DNA of 21,176 nucleotides from Candidatus Dojkabacteria bacterium UBA2259 (GCA_002347605.1 DDXN01000002.1:1-21176), one strand, 5' to 3'; positions 7,796 to 15,643 are shown, counted from the first letter of the stretch. Made by a program: numbers and translations. Notes: generated by a model from the sequence alone, not told the origin.

Positions 7796-8740
7796 ATGAA
7801 TATATATGGTACTTTCCAAAAACCAATAATTTCTCTTGCCCCAATGGAGGATGTAACAGATACTGTTTTTAGGCAAATTATTACATCTATTCAAAAACCT
7901 GACCTCTTCTATACCGAGTTTGTTAACGTAGAGGGGATATACAATACTGGAAGGGACAAGGTAATACGTAGATTAGAGTATGATGTTTGTGAGAAACCGA
8001 TAATAGCTCAACTTTGGGGAATTAAGCCAGACAACTTTTACTATGCATCAAGATTTGTTCAAAGTTTAGGTTTTGATGGTATTGATATTAATATGGGATG
8101 CTCTAAAAAAAATGTATATTCTAAGTATACAGGTAGTGGGATGATTAAAGCAGATAGGGGTCTTGTCAAAGAGATAATTGAAAGTACCAGAGAGGGTGGT
8201 GGTGATTTACCGATATCTGTTAAGACTAGGTTAGGATGGGATGATTATGATATGGAGTGGATTAAGTTTCTTTTAGAGCAGGATTTGGATGTACTTACTA
8301 TTCATTGTAGAACAGCAATTGGTTTTAGATCTAAAAAGATACTTTGGAGTAAGATTTTACCCTGTGTTGATTTAAGAGATACCCTGGGTAAAAAGACATT
8401 AATATTCGGGAATGGAGAAATACACTCTGTAAAACAGGCTAATGAGTATGCAAAAAAATACAGGGTGGATGGAGTTATGATTGGTAGAGGTGCAATAGAC
8501 AGGCCATGGGTATTTACCGGTAAGGATGACTTTCCCCTTTTAGAATCTTTTGACTTATTCAAAAAGCATATTCTTTTGTTTAAAGAGAAATGGGGGGATA
8601 GCAAGGACTTTAACAAGTTAAAGAAGTTTGTTAAGTCATATGTTTCTGATTTCGTTGGTTCCCAAGAAATTAGAAGAGAATTAATGGAAACCAAAAATAT
8701 TGATGAGTTACTATCTGGGGTTGAGAAATTACTTTCTTAA
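7796..8740 (+). CDS. dus: tRNA-dihydrouridine synthase (Dus family)
   Basis: This 314-residue FMN-dependent enzyme reduces uridines to dihydrouridine in tRNA D-loops. The TIM-barrel start shows APMEDVTD (about 15-22). INMGCSKKN (98-106) holds the proton-donating cysteine, Cys102. KTRLGWDD is the tRNA/FMN-contact segment, HCRTA follows, then FGNGEIHS and GVMIGRGAIDRPWVF near the FMN phosphate. The usual GCP is GCS here. The subfamily (DusA, B or C) cannot be fixed by eye. The gene is monocistronic, divergent from the ATPase operon, and has a -10 immediately before the ATG. Confidence 0.92.
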   Translation: MNIYGTFQKPIISLAPMEDVTDTVFRQIITSIQKPDLFYTEFVNVEGIYNTGRDKVIRRLEYDVCEKPIIAQLWGIKPDNFYYASRFVQSLGFDGIDINMGCSKKNVYSKYTGSGMIKADRGLVKEIIESTREGGGDLPISVKTRLGWDDYDMEWIKFLLEQDLDVLTIHCRTAIGFRSKKILWSKILPCVDLRDTLGKKTLIFGNGEIHSVKQANEYAKKYRVDGVMIGRGAIDRPWVFTGKDDFPLLESFDLFKKHILLFKEKWGDSKDFNKLKKFVKSYVSDFVGSQEIRRELMETKNIDELLSGVEKLLS

Positions 8741-8816
8741 TTCATCTACAATTGTTTTCTATTCATATATCAGCATTTTTAGTATAATGTAGAGTTTAAT
8801 TATTATTTATCAATAG

Positions 8817-9308
8817 ATGCCAGTTCCCCAAGAGTACAAAGAGAAAGATATGAATCAGGAGCCATCTAATTTTCTCATATCTCAAATACACACGATGCTT
8901 GAGTACGGGAATGAAAAGAATCAACCTATTGATGAGATTATTAGAGATGTTACATTAAATGAGATTGATAGGTATATGGATGGGATAAAGTATAATCAGG
9001 ATTTACCATTTCAACTATTAAGAATTAGTAAGAAACAGATAGATAATCAAGATACATTTGAATCATTGTGTGAGCATTCAAATATATTTGGTGTACCGTA
9101 CAATCCTCAATTATCACATAGAGTATATTTTATTGAGACTGCAGATAATGCAATTGTGCTTTTGCCTATTCAACTAGAGAGAGGAATTGTAAATATTCGT
9201 ATAGAGTTATTAGAGAGAGGTTTTACACATGAGAAAATATATGAGATGTATCAGAACTTAGGAAAGCTTAAGATGAAAGATATTAAGTTTGTTAAATTTA
9301 ATCATTAA
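8817..9308 (+). CDS. Hypothetical protein
   Basis: I do not recognise this 163-residue soluble protein. It has no signal peptide or membrane helix. It is rich in Ile and charged residues, with a helical N-terminal half (about 15-58) and a beta-like segment (about 104-130), and ends in a basic tail. The start at 8817 follows an AT-rich spacer with AGTATAATG around 8780-8788. A second in-frame ATG at residue 12 could be used instead. The next gene starts 17 nt downstream on the same strand, so they may be co-transcribed. Confidence 0.6.
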   Translation: MPVPQEYKEKDMNQEPSNFLISQIHTMLEYGNEKNQPIDEIIRDVTLNEIDRYMDGIKYNQDLPFQLLRISKKQIDNQDTFESLCEHSNIFGVPYNPQLSHRVYFIETADNAIVLLPIQLERGIVNIRIELLERGFTHEKIYEMYQNLGKLKMKDIKFVKFNH

Positions 9309-9325
9309 ATTTATCATCATCGGAT

Positions 9326-9844
9326 ATGGATGGAGAGTTATCAGAGAGAACAGAAGAGGTATCAAAGGAAGATGTTTTCAATGCGATATCTTCAATCTCG
9401 CAGAGAGCACTAGAGGCTGCTAATTGGCCAGTTGTTTCTTTTGCTCCAAAAGAGATATTTGATTCTTTCAATGAAGGGCAAGATAGCTCTAACCTTTTTT
9501 GGAAACATGTTTTAGATTCTAAGAATTTTTTAAATTCAAATGAACAAACCGCTTATGATGTAAATGATGATATTCTTTTTGTATTACATTCCTTCAAGAA
9601 TGATAAAGGGCGAGAGTCTATGATAAAGGTAATTACAACTTCTGCAAAATCATTTGTTAAAGATCCAGAGATTATGATTAATTACAAACATCATGGGCAA
9701 CCTTGTGAAAACAGAAGTAAGGGCTCCTATCCTATTTTGAAAGATTTCTGGAGTGATTTTTATGACAAACTGTCAGAGCAGGAGCAGGATATGTATCGTA
9801 TACCTGATAAAAATTGGAGGAAGTATCTCCTAACTAGAATGTAG
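9326..9844 (+). CDS. Hypothetical protein
   Basis: I do not recognise this 172-residue soluble protein. It has an acidic N-terminus (1-20), aromatic-rich stretches (for example FWKHVLDSKNFL, about 58-69) and a C-terminus with WRKYLL. No metal-binding or catalytic motif stands out. It lies 17 nt after the preceding hypothetical gene. Its stop codon touches the stop of the convergent gene at 9845 with no intergenic base, so the two transcripts must overlap. Confidence 0.6.
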   Translation: MDGELSERTEEVSKEDVFNAISSISQRALEAANWPVVSFAPKEIFDSFNEGQDSSNLFWKHVLDSKNFLNSNEQTAYDVNDDILFVLHSFKNDKGRESMIKVITTSAKSFVKDPEIMINYKHHGQPCENRSKGSYPILKDFWSDFYDKLSEQEQDMYRIPDKNWRKYLLTRM

Positions 9845-10249
9845 TTAATTATGAATGTTGTAAGAGTCTTTTATCCAGTTTAGTAGTTTATTGTCTATTT
9901 CCTTTTCATCTTTTATTTCAAGGTAGTAGAGGTTTCTGTTTTTAGAGAGATTCTGTTTATCTACTATCCTCTTACTTTCTATTTTGTAATCTACTCTAAA
10001 ATCTAACCTAACTCTATCTTTTAATATCCATACTCCACTAAAGGTATAGTTACTTAACAGATGAATACAGCATAGTAGAGATTCTATTTTTACTTCCCCT
10101 ATTCTATTTTCAATAGCTTTTATTAATTTTGTAAAGAGAATTTTTGAAGACTCTTTATTTTTGAAATGATTTTCTATTGGGAAAAACACACAGGAGTGTG
10201 ATTGTTTATTTTTCATAAATTCTCTATTACATTTAGGACATTTCCACAT
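9845..10249 (-). CDS. DUF5655-like protein with N-terminal zinc finger
   Basis: This 134-residue protein starts with WKCPKCNREF and then a His and Cys (about Cys4, Cys7, His18, Cys20), a small zinc-finger pattern. An alpha/beta domain follows that resembles DUF5655: a pair of helices around KLIKAIENRIGEV, then strands ending in a GVWILKDRVRLDFRV region. I know of no defined function; such genes are common in genomic accessory regions. GATAAT sits 5 nt before the ATG, so it is probably leaderless like the cassette genes to its right. No repeat copy flanks it. Confidence 0.65.
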   Translation of the reverse strand: MWKCPKCNREFMKNKQSHSCVFFPIENHFKNKESSKILFTKLIKAIENRIGEVKIESLLCCIHLLSNYTFSGVWILKDRVRLDFRVDYKIESKRIVDKQNLSKNRNLYYLEIKDEKEIDNKLLNWIKDSYNIHN

Positions 10250-10254
10250 ATCAA

Positions 10255-10260
10255 ATTATC
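10255..10260 (-). promoter_or_regulatory. -10 box of the DUF5655-like gene
   Basis: GATAAT on the minus strand lies 5 nt before the ATG at 10249. Its spacing matches the leaderless pattern of the array. Confidence 0.4.
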
Positions 10261-10272
10261 AAGAGCAGAAAA

Positions 10273-10758
10273 TTAATATACAATGTTTAATTCTTTTTTC
10301 ATTTCTATTAATTCTACTTTTGTTTTTACCAAGGGGTAAGAGATTTTTCTAATTTTTTCAAAGCCAAGAGACTTGTAGAAATTTATAGGGTTGAGGGTAG
10401 AGAAAAGAGAGATGGTTTTTACTTTATTCTTAATAAAATCCTTTTCTATATATTTATATAGTGTTGTACCAAAACCTTTTCTTTGTTTATTTGGTAGTAT
10501 TTGGATCTGAAAGAGTTCTTTCTCTACAAGAGAGTATTGAGCAAATCCAATTATTTTTCCTTTTTCCTCAAGTATTATCCATTTTGATGATCTAGTTAAT
10601 TGGTCAAGTACATTTTTAACAGAGATTTGAGATATCCATTCTGATATAACATCTGGTTTGTACCAAGGAGAATTAGATTCTAAAACACATCGTTTATGTA
10701 TTTCTACAATAGTTTCAATTATACTTAATTTTGTTTTAGAGGTTATGGGTTTAATCAT
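10273..10758 (-). CDS. GNAT-family N-acetyltransferase
   Basis: This 161-residue protein has the GNAT fold. The strand KIIGFAQYSLVEKELFQIQILP leads into the acetyl-CoA pyrophosphate loop QRKGFG (92-97) and its following helix. NPINFYKSLGFEKI near the end is the family's C-terminal motif B. Substrate cannot be read from sequence; small molecules including antibiotics, amines and protein N-termini are typical. TACAAT at 10767-10772 lies 8 nt before the start. It sits just left of the repeat array and may be an older member whose flanking repeat has decayed. Confidence 0.88.
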   Translation of the reverse strand: MIKPITSKTKLSIIETIVEIHKRCVLESNSPWYKPDVISEWISQISVKNVLDQLTRSSKWIILEEKGKIIGFAQYSLVEKELFQIQILPNKQRKGFGTTLYKYIEKDFIKNKVKTISLFSTLNPINFYKSLGFEKIRKISYPLVKTKVELIEMKKELNIVY

Positions 10759-10785
10759 AAGAAGATATTGTACTTAGAGATATGT

Positions 10786-11358
10786 TTATTCTGTTTTTGT
10801 ATTTTTAATTTCCATTTTCACCCTTTCAAGGATATCAGGTCTCCATTGCTCAATTGCTTTTAACATCCGTTTTGATTCATACTTCGCAATCATTTTCATA
10901 GCATTCTTGATTGAATCCTCATCAATATTTGGGAAGTATTTCTTTCTATCTTTGTAATCAATTAATTTGAATTTATGTTCTTTTTGTAGGCTTAGTAAAT
11001 ACTCTTTAACATCATGAATTTGTATTTCTTCTAAAACGTCTTCACTTTTTTCTGAGATATATTCATCTTTCCACATATTTTCTTTTTGAAAAAAATTTTT
11101 ACTATTTAGTATATATATTGAAGATTTTTTACCTTGATAAAAGAGATCAAAAGCTCCTTCCTTTATTTCACAAAAATAAGGGATACCATTTTTTAGTCTT
11201 CCCCAAGATGCAATGAATGTATTTCTAACAGGAACTGAGAATAATGCCGCAAATGCTAAATCTGATACTGCATATACATATGGTTTATTATGTGCAGATT
11301 CCTTTGGTTCTATTTCTTTAAGATTTTGAATATATGAACCGTGATAGAGTTTTTCCAT
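10786..11358 (-). CDS. HGS-motif protein, hypothetical
   Basis: This is a 190-residue soluble protein. I start it at 11358 (MEKLYHGSYI) rather than at the upstream in-frame ATG (11406), because the extra 16 codons are simply the flanking repeat read through, and a -10 sits 5 nt before 11358. Visible pattern: YHGS (5-8), then LKEIEPKES (13-21), YVYA (27-30) and a helix with FAALFSVPV. An HGS followed by a Leu-x-Pro and a YA strand recalls ADP-ribosyltransferase-like folds, but I cannot place it in a family. The protein at 18443-18949 shares the pattern HGS, LEPKxS, (Y/F)A, YIL. It is the leftmost cassette bounded on its right by a clear repeat. Confidence 0.6.
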   Translation of the reverse strand: MEKLYHGSYIQNLKEIEPKESAHNKPYVYAVSDLAFAALFSVPVRNTFIASWGRLKNGIPYFCEIKEGAFDLFYQGKKSSIYILNSKNFFQKENMWKDEYISEKSEDVLEEIQIHDVKEYLLSLQKEHKFKLIDYKDRKKYFPNIDEDSIKNAMKMIAKYESKRMLKAIEQWRPDILERVKMEIKNTKTE

Positions 11359-11363
11359 TTTTA

Positions 11364-11369
11364 ATAATA
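11364..11369 (-). promoter_or_regulatory. Extended -10 of the 10786 gene
   Basis: TGATATTAT on the minus strand (extended -10) ends 5 nt before the ATG at 11358. Confidence 0.45.
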
Positions 11370-11382
11370 TCAGAAAATAATA

Positions 11383-11415
11383 ATGGTGGGCGATATTAAA
11401 GTGCAAAGAACTTAG
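11383..11415 (-). repeat. Cassette repeat R1 (tRNA-3'-end-like)
   Basis: It starts ATGGTGGGCGATATTAAA and ends GAACTTAG. Over the 31-nt core (without the leading AT) it matches the hand-made consensus at 28 positions. The minus strand reads TATCGCCCACCAT. A perfect inverted pair AAGT/ACTT flanks a 7-nt spacer. Similarity to the other copies continues about 18 nt to the right (AAGAATACTCTACTTA). Confidence 0.75.
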
Positions 11416-11429
11416 AAAGAATACTCTAC

Positions 11430-12563
11430 TTATAGATTCTCTTTAACCCATTGATTTAATGGATCTGTATTGTTTATATAATCATCTATAGTAACAGGTA
11501 ATCTGATATCTGGTTTTATATCATCAATATCTCTTCCAGGAAGGAGTTCAAAATATTTGAAAGAAGATTGTATCTGTATTTTTGAGTTTGGTAGAACAAT
11601 TTTTTTACAATCACCGAATCTATTTGGTTTCTGTCCTGCGTTCTCACCAATAAGGATTGCATTTTTGTTAAGTTTTAAATAAAGAAGATGGTGCATAGTA
11701 GCAGAAAAGGTCCCCCTCCCTATTGCGACATATATCGGTATATTATTTGGGAGATTGTCAAAAAGGTTTTCCATGATATTTGTTGTCCCCCCATCATTTA
11801 ATCGAAAATCTATGACAATATTCTTTACCTCTTTAGCTTTATTAAGTAAGTTTTGCTTGAAATCGTTTAGATATTTTTTTGAGTACCCTTCGTTAGTACA
11901 GTCATTATATTGAAACAACAAGGTCTCTCCCTCTATTCGGAAATGGTAGAATGAATTCCCATCGTATGTAGAATTGTTCTTGTAATTTTCCTTTTTCCAC
12001 GGTAATGGGTTCATTTGATACAAATTTTGAGTTTTTTCATCAACTTTGAGAGCAATATCTCCCTTGTTTGTTGTTAAGACAATTTGGTTACTATTGCTAA
12101 AACCGTAGTATCTAAGTATTTTATTAGATCTTAGAAACCAACATAGATCTCTATACAGGACTTCAGAATTTTCTTTCGAGGAGAGTGCAGATAATGCAGG
12201 GAGAATAGTTTCTAGTGATAGATTATTTATTTTTAAGACCTCTCTTCCCAGTAAGGGAGATTGGGGAGTAAGTGCACCAGTTATATAGTACTTCCCACCT
12301 ATTTCTCTATAGCGTACAGGGAATAATTCTTCTTGACGAAAATTTTCTGAGACACGAGTATGAGCATCACGGAGGAGTGACAGTGCTTCTTGTATTGCCA
12401 GCATGAAGTATCTAGAGTCTGATTGTGCTGCCTTATCTAATGCTTTTGTCAAAATCCTCTTATCTATATTTCTGTAGAGATCATAGTGAATTGCTTCAAG
12501 TTGATTTTGTAAATATCTGATGTCTTGTTGTTTTGAGGTTAGTCCTTTTTCTAGTTTGTTCAT
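11430..12563 (-). CDS. S41-like (tail-specific) serine peptidase, cytoplasmic
   Basis: This 377-residue protein has the S41 layout: an N-terminal helical part with LLRDAHTRV (about 63-71; the family has a similar DxHT), a short middle segment, then the protease core with IDFRLNDGG (251-259) and GRGTFSATM (282-290), where Ser287 is the likely nucleophile. The following GENAGQKPN (306-314) replaces the usual Gly-x-x-Thr-x-Gly-Lys segment. There is no signal peptide or transmembrane helix, unlike most CtpA-type enzymes, so it probably works in the cytoplasm. It fills one cassette between R1 and R2. The start at 12563 has TATAAT 6 nt before it. Confidence 0.8.
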   Translation of the reverse strand: MNKLEKGLTSKQQDIRYLQNQLEAIHYDLYRNIDKRILTKALDKAAQSDSRYFMLAIQEALSLLRDAHTRVSENFRQEELFPVRYREIGGKYYITGALTPQSPLLGREVLKINNLSLETILPALSALSSKENSEVLYRDLCWFLRSNKILRYYGFSNSNQIVLTTNKGDIALKVDEKTQNLYQMNPLPWKKENYKNNSTYDGNSFYHFRIEGETLLFQYNDCTNEGYSKKYLNDFKQNLLNKAKEVKNIVIDFRLNDGGTTNIMENLFDNLPNNIPIYVAIGRGTFSATMHHLLYLKLNKNAILIGENAGQKPNRFGDCKKIVLPNSKIQIQSSFKYFELLPGRDIDDIKPDIRLPVTIDDYINNTDPLNQWVKENL

Positions 12564-12569
12564 AAAAAC

Positions 12570-12575
12570 ATTATA
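12570..12575 (-). promoter_or_regulatory. Extended -10 of the S41-like peptidase gene
   Basis: TGATATAAT on the minus strand ends 6 nt before the ATG at 12563, predicting a leaderless mRNA. Confidence 0.55.
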
Positions 12576-12589
12576 TCAACAAAGAGGTA

Positions 12590-12622
12590 ATGATGGACAA
12601 TATTAATGTGTATAGAACTTAG
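12590..12622 (-). repeat. Cassette repeat R2
   Basis: ATGATGGACAATATTAAT leads to AGAACTTAG; 24 of 31 core positions match the consensus, without gaps. The minus strand reads TGTCCATCAT, a decayed form of the CCCACCAT end. It lies between two divergent genes and is flanked on each side by a -10 box. Confidence 0.65.
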
Positions 12623-12648
12623 AATCCTTTCTCCCTTAATACTGATGA

Positions 12649-12654
12649 TATAAT
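12649..12654 (+). promoter_or_regulatory. Extended -10 of the Erm-like gene
   Basis: TGATATAAT on the plus strand ends 6 nt before the ATG at 12661, so the transcript should begin at the start codon. No upstream leader peptide or attenuator of the kind that regulates many erm genes fits here. Confidence 0.55.
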
Positions 12655-12660
12655 CCATAT

Positions 12661-13509
12661 ATGATAAATATCAAATATACTCAAAACTTTTACACTAACC
12701 AAAAGAATCTAAAAAGAATCATAGAAAGTATTAACTTACATAGTTGTGATACTGTAATTGATATAGGGGCGGGGGAAGGTGTTATAACGAAAGAGTTAGT
12801 AAAACATTGTGACAATGTAATCGCATATGAATTAGATCCTAAATACTTTGATATTTTAGAGAAAAATTTTAAAGATAATCATACTGTTGTTCTAAGAAAT
12901 GAAGATTTTCTTACCTCTACTCTACCGAATAAGGAGTATAAGGTATTTGCAAACATACCATTTTCTTTAACATCAGATATTATTAATAAAATTACAGAGA
13001 CAGATTCTAAATTGGTAGAGGCATACCTATTTGTTCAAAAGGAATCGGCTGAAAGATATACAGGTATATATAAGAATACACAGATATCTACAATCCTTTC
13101 TTCAAGTTACAATTTAATTGTTACAAAGAATTTTGATAGGAGAGATTTTAATCCCATACCTAATGTTGATATTGTTTTACTAAGGATTACAAAGAAAAAT
13201 AATCCTGAGAAAGAATTTGAGTTGTATAGAGATTTTATTACATATGTTTTTAATCAGATAAATAGTAGTGTATTAGAAACATTTAAGAAACTTTTTACAT
13301 TTAATCAGTTAAAATATATAAAAGAGAATTTGAAGAAGAATGGTTATAATATACCATCTGATATACCGTCCCAATATTATTTAGAGATATTCAAATACTT
13401 TAAAGCGAATGGTGTTAATTACAGAAAGAGAGTTGACGGATATTATACAAAGCATATAAATAAACACTTAGGTAGAGAGAAAATAAATAGGACTAGAATT
13501 AAGGGATGA
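12661..13509 (+). CDS. Erm/KsgA-type rRNA adenine N6-methyltransferase
   Basis: This 282-residue SAM-dependent methyltransferase has TQNF (7-10), motif I IDIGAGEG (33-40), an acidic residue after motif II (YELD, 56-59), NEDF (80-83) and catalytic motif IV NIPF (98-101), the form expected for N6-adenine methylation of rRNA. RDFNPIPNVD (about 161-170) resembles the Pro-rich substrate-side motif of Erm and KsgA. The Lys/Arg-rich C-terminal tail (about 255-282) recalls the basic tails of actinobacterial Erm proteins. It could be an Erm acting on 23S A2058 (macrolide-lincosamide-streptogramin B resistance) or a divergent KsgA; the accessory setting and tail favour Erm. It is convergent with the HD-domain gene in the same cassette. 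Confidence 0.82.
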   Translation: MINIKYTQNFYTNQKNLKRIIESINLHSCDTVIDIGAGEGVITKELVKHCDNVIAYELDPKYFDILEKNFKDNHTVVLRNEDFLTSTLPNKEYKVFANIPFSLTSDIINKITETDSKLVEAYLFVQKESAERYTGIYKNTQISTILSSSYNLIVTKNFDRRDFNPIPNVDIVLLRITKKNNPEKEFELYRDFITYVFNQINSSVLETFKKLFTFNQLKYIKENLKKNGYNIPSDIPSQYYLEIFKYFKANGVNYRKRVDGYYTKHINKHLGREKINRTRIKG

Positions 13510-13523
13510 ATCTTAAGAAGAAT

Positions 13524-14144
13524 TTAGTTATCTTCCTTATGATTTAAAATCTTCTCCAACTTTTCATAATTATTATTATCATAAGCTTCTATAATTGGTT
13601 TATAACATCCAATAATTTGTTTTCTACTTTCTTGGAAATAGACATCCGTAGCAGATCCGCCCTCTCCAAAAGTATTCTTTATATATGAAGCAGCCCTTCT
13701 TAACACTTCTTTCTGCTGTGCTTTCTTGTCTTTATTACGATTATACTCACAAGCACGTCTAAAGTTGGTATACATATCTGCATATGCCTTATCGGAATCT
13801 TTAATAATTTTAGCAACATCACTTTTTGGTTTACCTGTAGATGCCCTATGTTCTCTTATTCCTTCTAAGATTAAATCAAAATCATCTCTAGAATATGCCT
13901 TTTTAATATCTCTATCTTTTTTGATGATTTTGTATCCATGTTTTTCATGTTCTTCTCTAGAAACAGATAGTCCTATATCATGCAATGTGGATGATACATA
14001 TACAATTTCTTGTTTATCAGGGCAATATTTTTGTGAGAGTTTTAATGCAAATCTTCTTACTCCTTCCATATGGTCTCTATTATGCCCATTGTCAAAAGAG
14101 TCATACATAGATTCATATTTTGAGAGGTCAATTCTTAGTTTCAT
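13524..14144 (-). CDS. HD-superfamily phosphohydrolase
   Basis: This 206-residue protein has an HD metal-site pattern: His25 in RDHMEGVRR, His55-Asp56 in LHDIG, His66/His69 region, His99 in EHRAS and Asp116/Asp118 in KDSDKAYADM. Such enzymes hydrolyse phosphates of nucleotides or small molecules; the substrate is unknown. I start it at 14144 because a -10 lies 7 nt upstream. The alternative ATG at 14195 would add 17 codons that come mostly from repeat-flanking DNA. It shares the R2-R3 cassette with the Erm-like gene, 3' ends facing, with 14 nt between them. Confidence 0.83.
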   Translation of the reverse strand: MKLRIDLSKYESMYDSFDNGHNRDHMEGVRRFALKLSQKYCPDKQEIVYVSSTLHDIGLSVSREEHEKHGYKIIKKDRDIKKAYSRDDFDLILEGIREHRASTGKPKSDVAKIIKDSDKAYADMYTNFRRACEYNRNKDKKAQQKEVLRRAASYIKNTFGEGGSATDVYFQESRKQIIGCYKPIIEAYDNNNYEKLEKILNHKEDN

Positions 14145-14151
14145 TGATGTT

Positions 14152-14157
14152 ATTATA
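14152..14157 (-). promoter_or_regulatory. -10 of the HD-domain gene
   Basis: TATAAT on the minus strand lies 7 nt before the ATG at 14144. Confidence 0.5.
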
Positions 14158-14181
14158 CTATAACTGAAAATTCTATTGTAA

Positions 14182-14214
14182 ATGGTGGACAACACTTTCA
14201 GGCATGGAACTTAG
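14182..14214 (-). repeat. Cassette repeat R3
   Basis: It starts ATGGTGGAC and ends GGCATGGAACTTAG; 21 of 31 core positions match. The two ends are conserved and the middle (around CACTTTCA) has diverged. The minus strand keeps the CCACCAT end. It separates divergent genes. Confidence 0.65.
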
Positions 14215-14240
14215 AAATCGTATCTGTTTAATAGTAATGA

Positions 14241-14246
14241 TATAAT
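14241..14246 (+). promoter_or_regulatory. Extended -10 upstream of the VOC gene
   Basis: TGATATAAT occurs in the same position relative to the repeat as in R2, but here it is 29 nt before the ATG at 14276. This operon therefore has a short leader, with no clear Shine-Dalgarno sequence in it. Confidence 0.45.
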
Positions 14247-14275
14247 TCAATAATAATATTTTATCCACTATAAGA

Positions 14276-14665
14276 ATGTTTAATAAGCTTGCAGCAATTG
14301 GAATAAAGGTTATCGATTTTAATAAAGCCCTCATTTTCTATAAAGAAGTTCTTGAGCTATCAGTTCATATAGAAGATGAAGAAAACAAATTTGCAGAATT
14401 AGTTGTAGGTAATTCTCTGCTAGCTTTGCTAACAGAAGGAACACTAAAGGATATGTCTGAGAATCTAAAATTTGTAGATCATAATGAAAGTACCTTTCTA
14501 TTTGCAGTAGAAGTATCCGACCTAGAGAAAACATATAAGAAACTTTTAGATAAAGGTGTTGAATTTATCCAAGTTCCTAAATCAACCTCTTGGGGACAAA
14601 AAGTTGCATATTTTAAAGATATAGAGGGATATGTTTGGGAAATATCTCAACCTTCTGAAGAGTAA
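14276..14665 (+). CDS. VOC-superfamily protein (glyoxalase/bleomycin-resistance fold)
   Basis: This 129-residue protein contains two beta-alpha-beta-beta-beta repeats of the vicinal oxygen chelate fold. The first begins LAAIGIKVIDFNKALIFYKE; the second has FAVEVSDLEKTYKKLLDKGVEF and ends AYFKDIEGYVWEISQP. The Glu in VWEI is the typical C-terminal metal ligand. Members bind or break down small molecules, and some sequester antibiotics. Its stop shares a base with the ATG of the glycosylase-like gene (TAATG), so the pair is translated together. Confidence 0.88.
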   Translation: MFNKLAAIGIKVIDFNKALIFYKEVLELSVHIEDEENKFAELVVGNSLLALLTEGTLKDMSENLKFVDHNESTFLFAVEVSDLEKTYKKLLDKGVEFIQVPKSTSWGQKVAYFKDIEGYVWEISQPSEE

Positions 14666-15636
14666 TGAAACTTAAAAGTATTCAAACAATACAGATAGTG
14701 TCTACTACACCTTTTGATTTTGATTCTACCTTTTTCAAACCAGATCATTTTACTACCGATGATCACGAATATCAGACAGGAGTTAGATGGCAAACAATCA
14801 ATTATATGGGTGAACTTCTAGGCATAAAGTTTACTAATACAGGGGATACAGAAAACCCTAAATTAAATGTAGATGTTTTTTCTAATGAAAATCTTTCTAA
14901 GGAATATATTGAATCACTGGGAGAGGAATTAATATACAGATACAATCTTGATTTAGACCTTAATAGCTTCTATGACAGATTCAGTAACCATGAACTTCTT
15001 TCTAGAGCTGTGCATAATTTGAAAGGTATGAGACCTGGTCATCCTAGTTCTCTTTATGAATATTTAATCATTGGAATCATACTTCAAAATGCCTCAGTAA
15101 GAAGATCAATTCAGATGTTTAGAAATATGTTATCTACCTATGGAACAGAGGTTGAATTTGATGGTAAAAAGTTATTATGTATGTGGGGTGTAGGAAGGTT
15201 CCAAAAAATTGAAGAACAAGAATTGAGAGATCTCAAGATTGGATATAGGGCAAAATCTATTAAAAGATTGGATAAGGAGTTTTTTGAGAGAGCCATTAAA
15301 GAAGAGGATGTTAGGAATATGGAATTAGAAGAACAAAAGAGATTCCTTATTTCTTTGTATGGTATCGGTCCTGCTACTGTTTGGTATATTTTGTTTGATG
15401 TTTTTCATAGATGGGATGTATTTGAACATATTTCCCCATGGGAACAAAAACTATATTCTCAGCTATTCTTTAATAGAGGGTTAGAGAATCTTGCTTCTGT
15501 AGAAGAGTTATTAGATTTTATTAATCAGTTTGAAGAATATAAACAGTTAGCTGTTCACTATCTATGGGAAGACTTGTGGTGGAGAAGACATAAGGGGGAG
15601 TATATAGATTGGTTGGAGAAAGAAATAAGAGCTTAA
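14665..15636 (+). CDS. AlkA/OGG-like helix-hairpin-helix DNA glycosylase
   Basis: This 323-residue protein has an AlkA-type N-terminal beta domain (about 1-105), then the HhH-GPD core. GMRPGHPSSLYEYLIIGIILQ (about 121-141) matches the LRP...FE..V..I..Q segment of AlkA. GYRAKSI lies at about 193-199, and the HhH is LYGIGPATVWYILF (231-244). Such enzymes remove alkylated or oxidised bases. The catalytic Asp that follows the HhH in AlkA (DVFLPDD) is not at the equivalent place: DVFEHISPWEQ (251-261) offers Glu254 and Glu260 instead. It could be a variant glycosylase or an inactive relative. It is coupled to the VOC gene and ends 8 nt before R4. Confidence 0.8.
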   Translation: MKLKSIQTIQIVSTTPFDFDSTFFKPDHFTTDDHEYQTGVRWQTINYMGELLGIKFTNTGDTENPKLNVDVFSNENLSKEYIESLGEELIYRYNLDLDLNSFYDRFSNHELLSRAVHNLKGMRPGHPSSLYEYLIIGIILQNASVRRSIQMFRNMLSTYGTEVEFDGKKLLCMWGVGRFQKIEEQELRDLKIGYRAKSIKRLDKEFFERAIKEEDVRNMELEEQKRFLISLYGIGPATVWYILFDVFHRWDVFEHISPWEQKLYSQLFFNRGLENLASVEELLDFINQFEEYKQLAVHYLWEDLWWRRHKGEYIDWLEKEIRA

Positions 15637-15643
15637 GATGGTC

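Noticed and set aside
7524..7799. Plus-strand open frame of 91 codons between the membrane protein gene and dus
   Set aside because: It runs antisense through the membrane protein gene and across the divergent promoter region, and its product resembles nothing.
10759..10785. Possible remnant of a further repeat (GATATT, then GTACTTAGAGATATG) left of the 10786 gene
   Set aside because: Only the right-hand part resembles the consensus and it would need a deletion of about 9 nt in the middle. In AT-rich DNA this is too weak to call a ninth copy, so the array is not extended to the GNAT and DUF5655-like genes.
11359..11406. Extended N-terminus of the 10786 gene (start at 11406)
   Set aside because: The added 16 codons are the repeat itself and the promoter; the -10 would fall inside the coding region. 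The ATG at 11358 is better. The same reasoning moves the HD gene start from 14195 to 14144.
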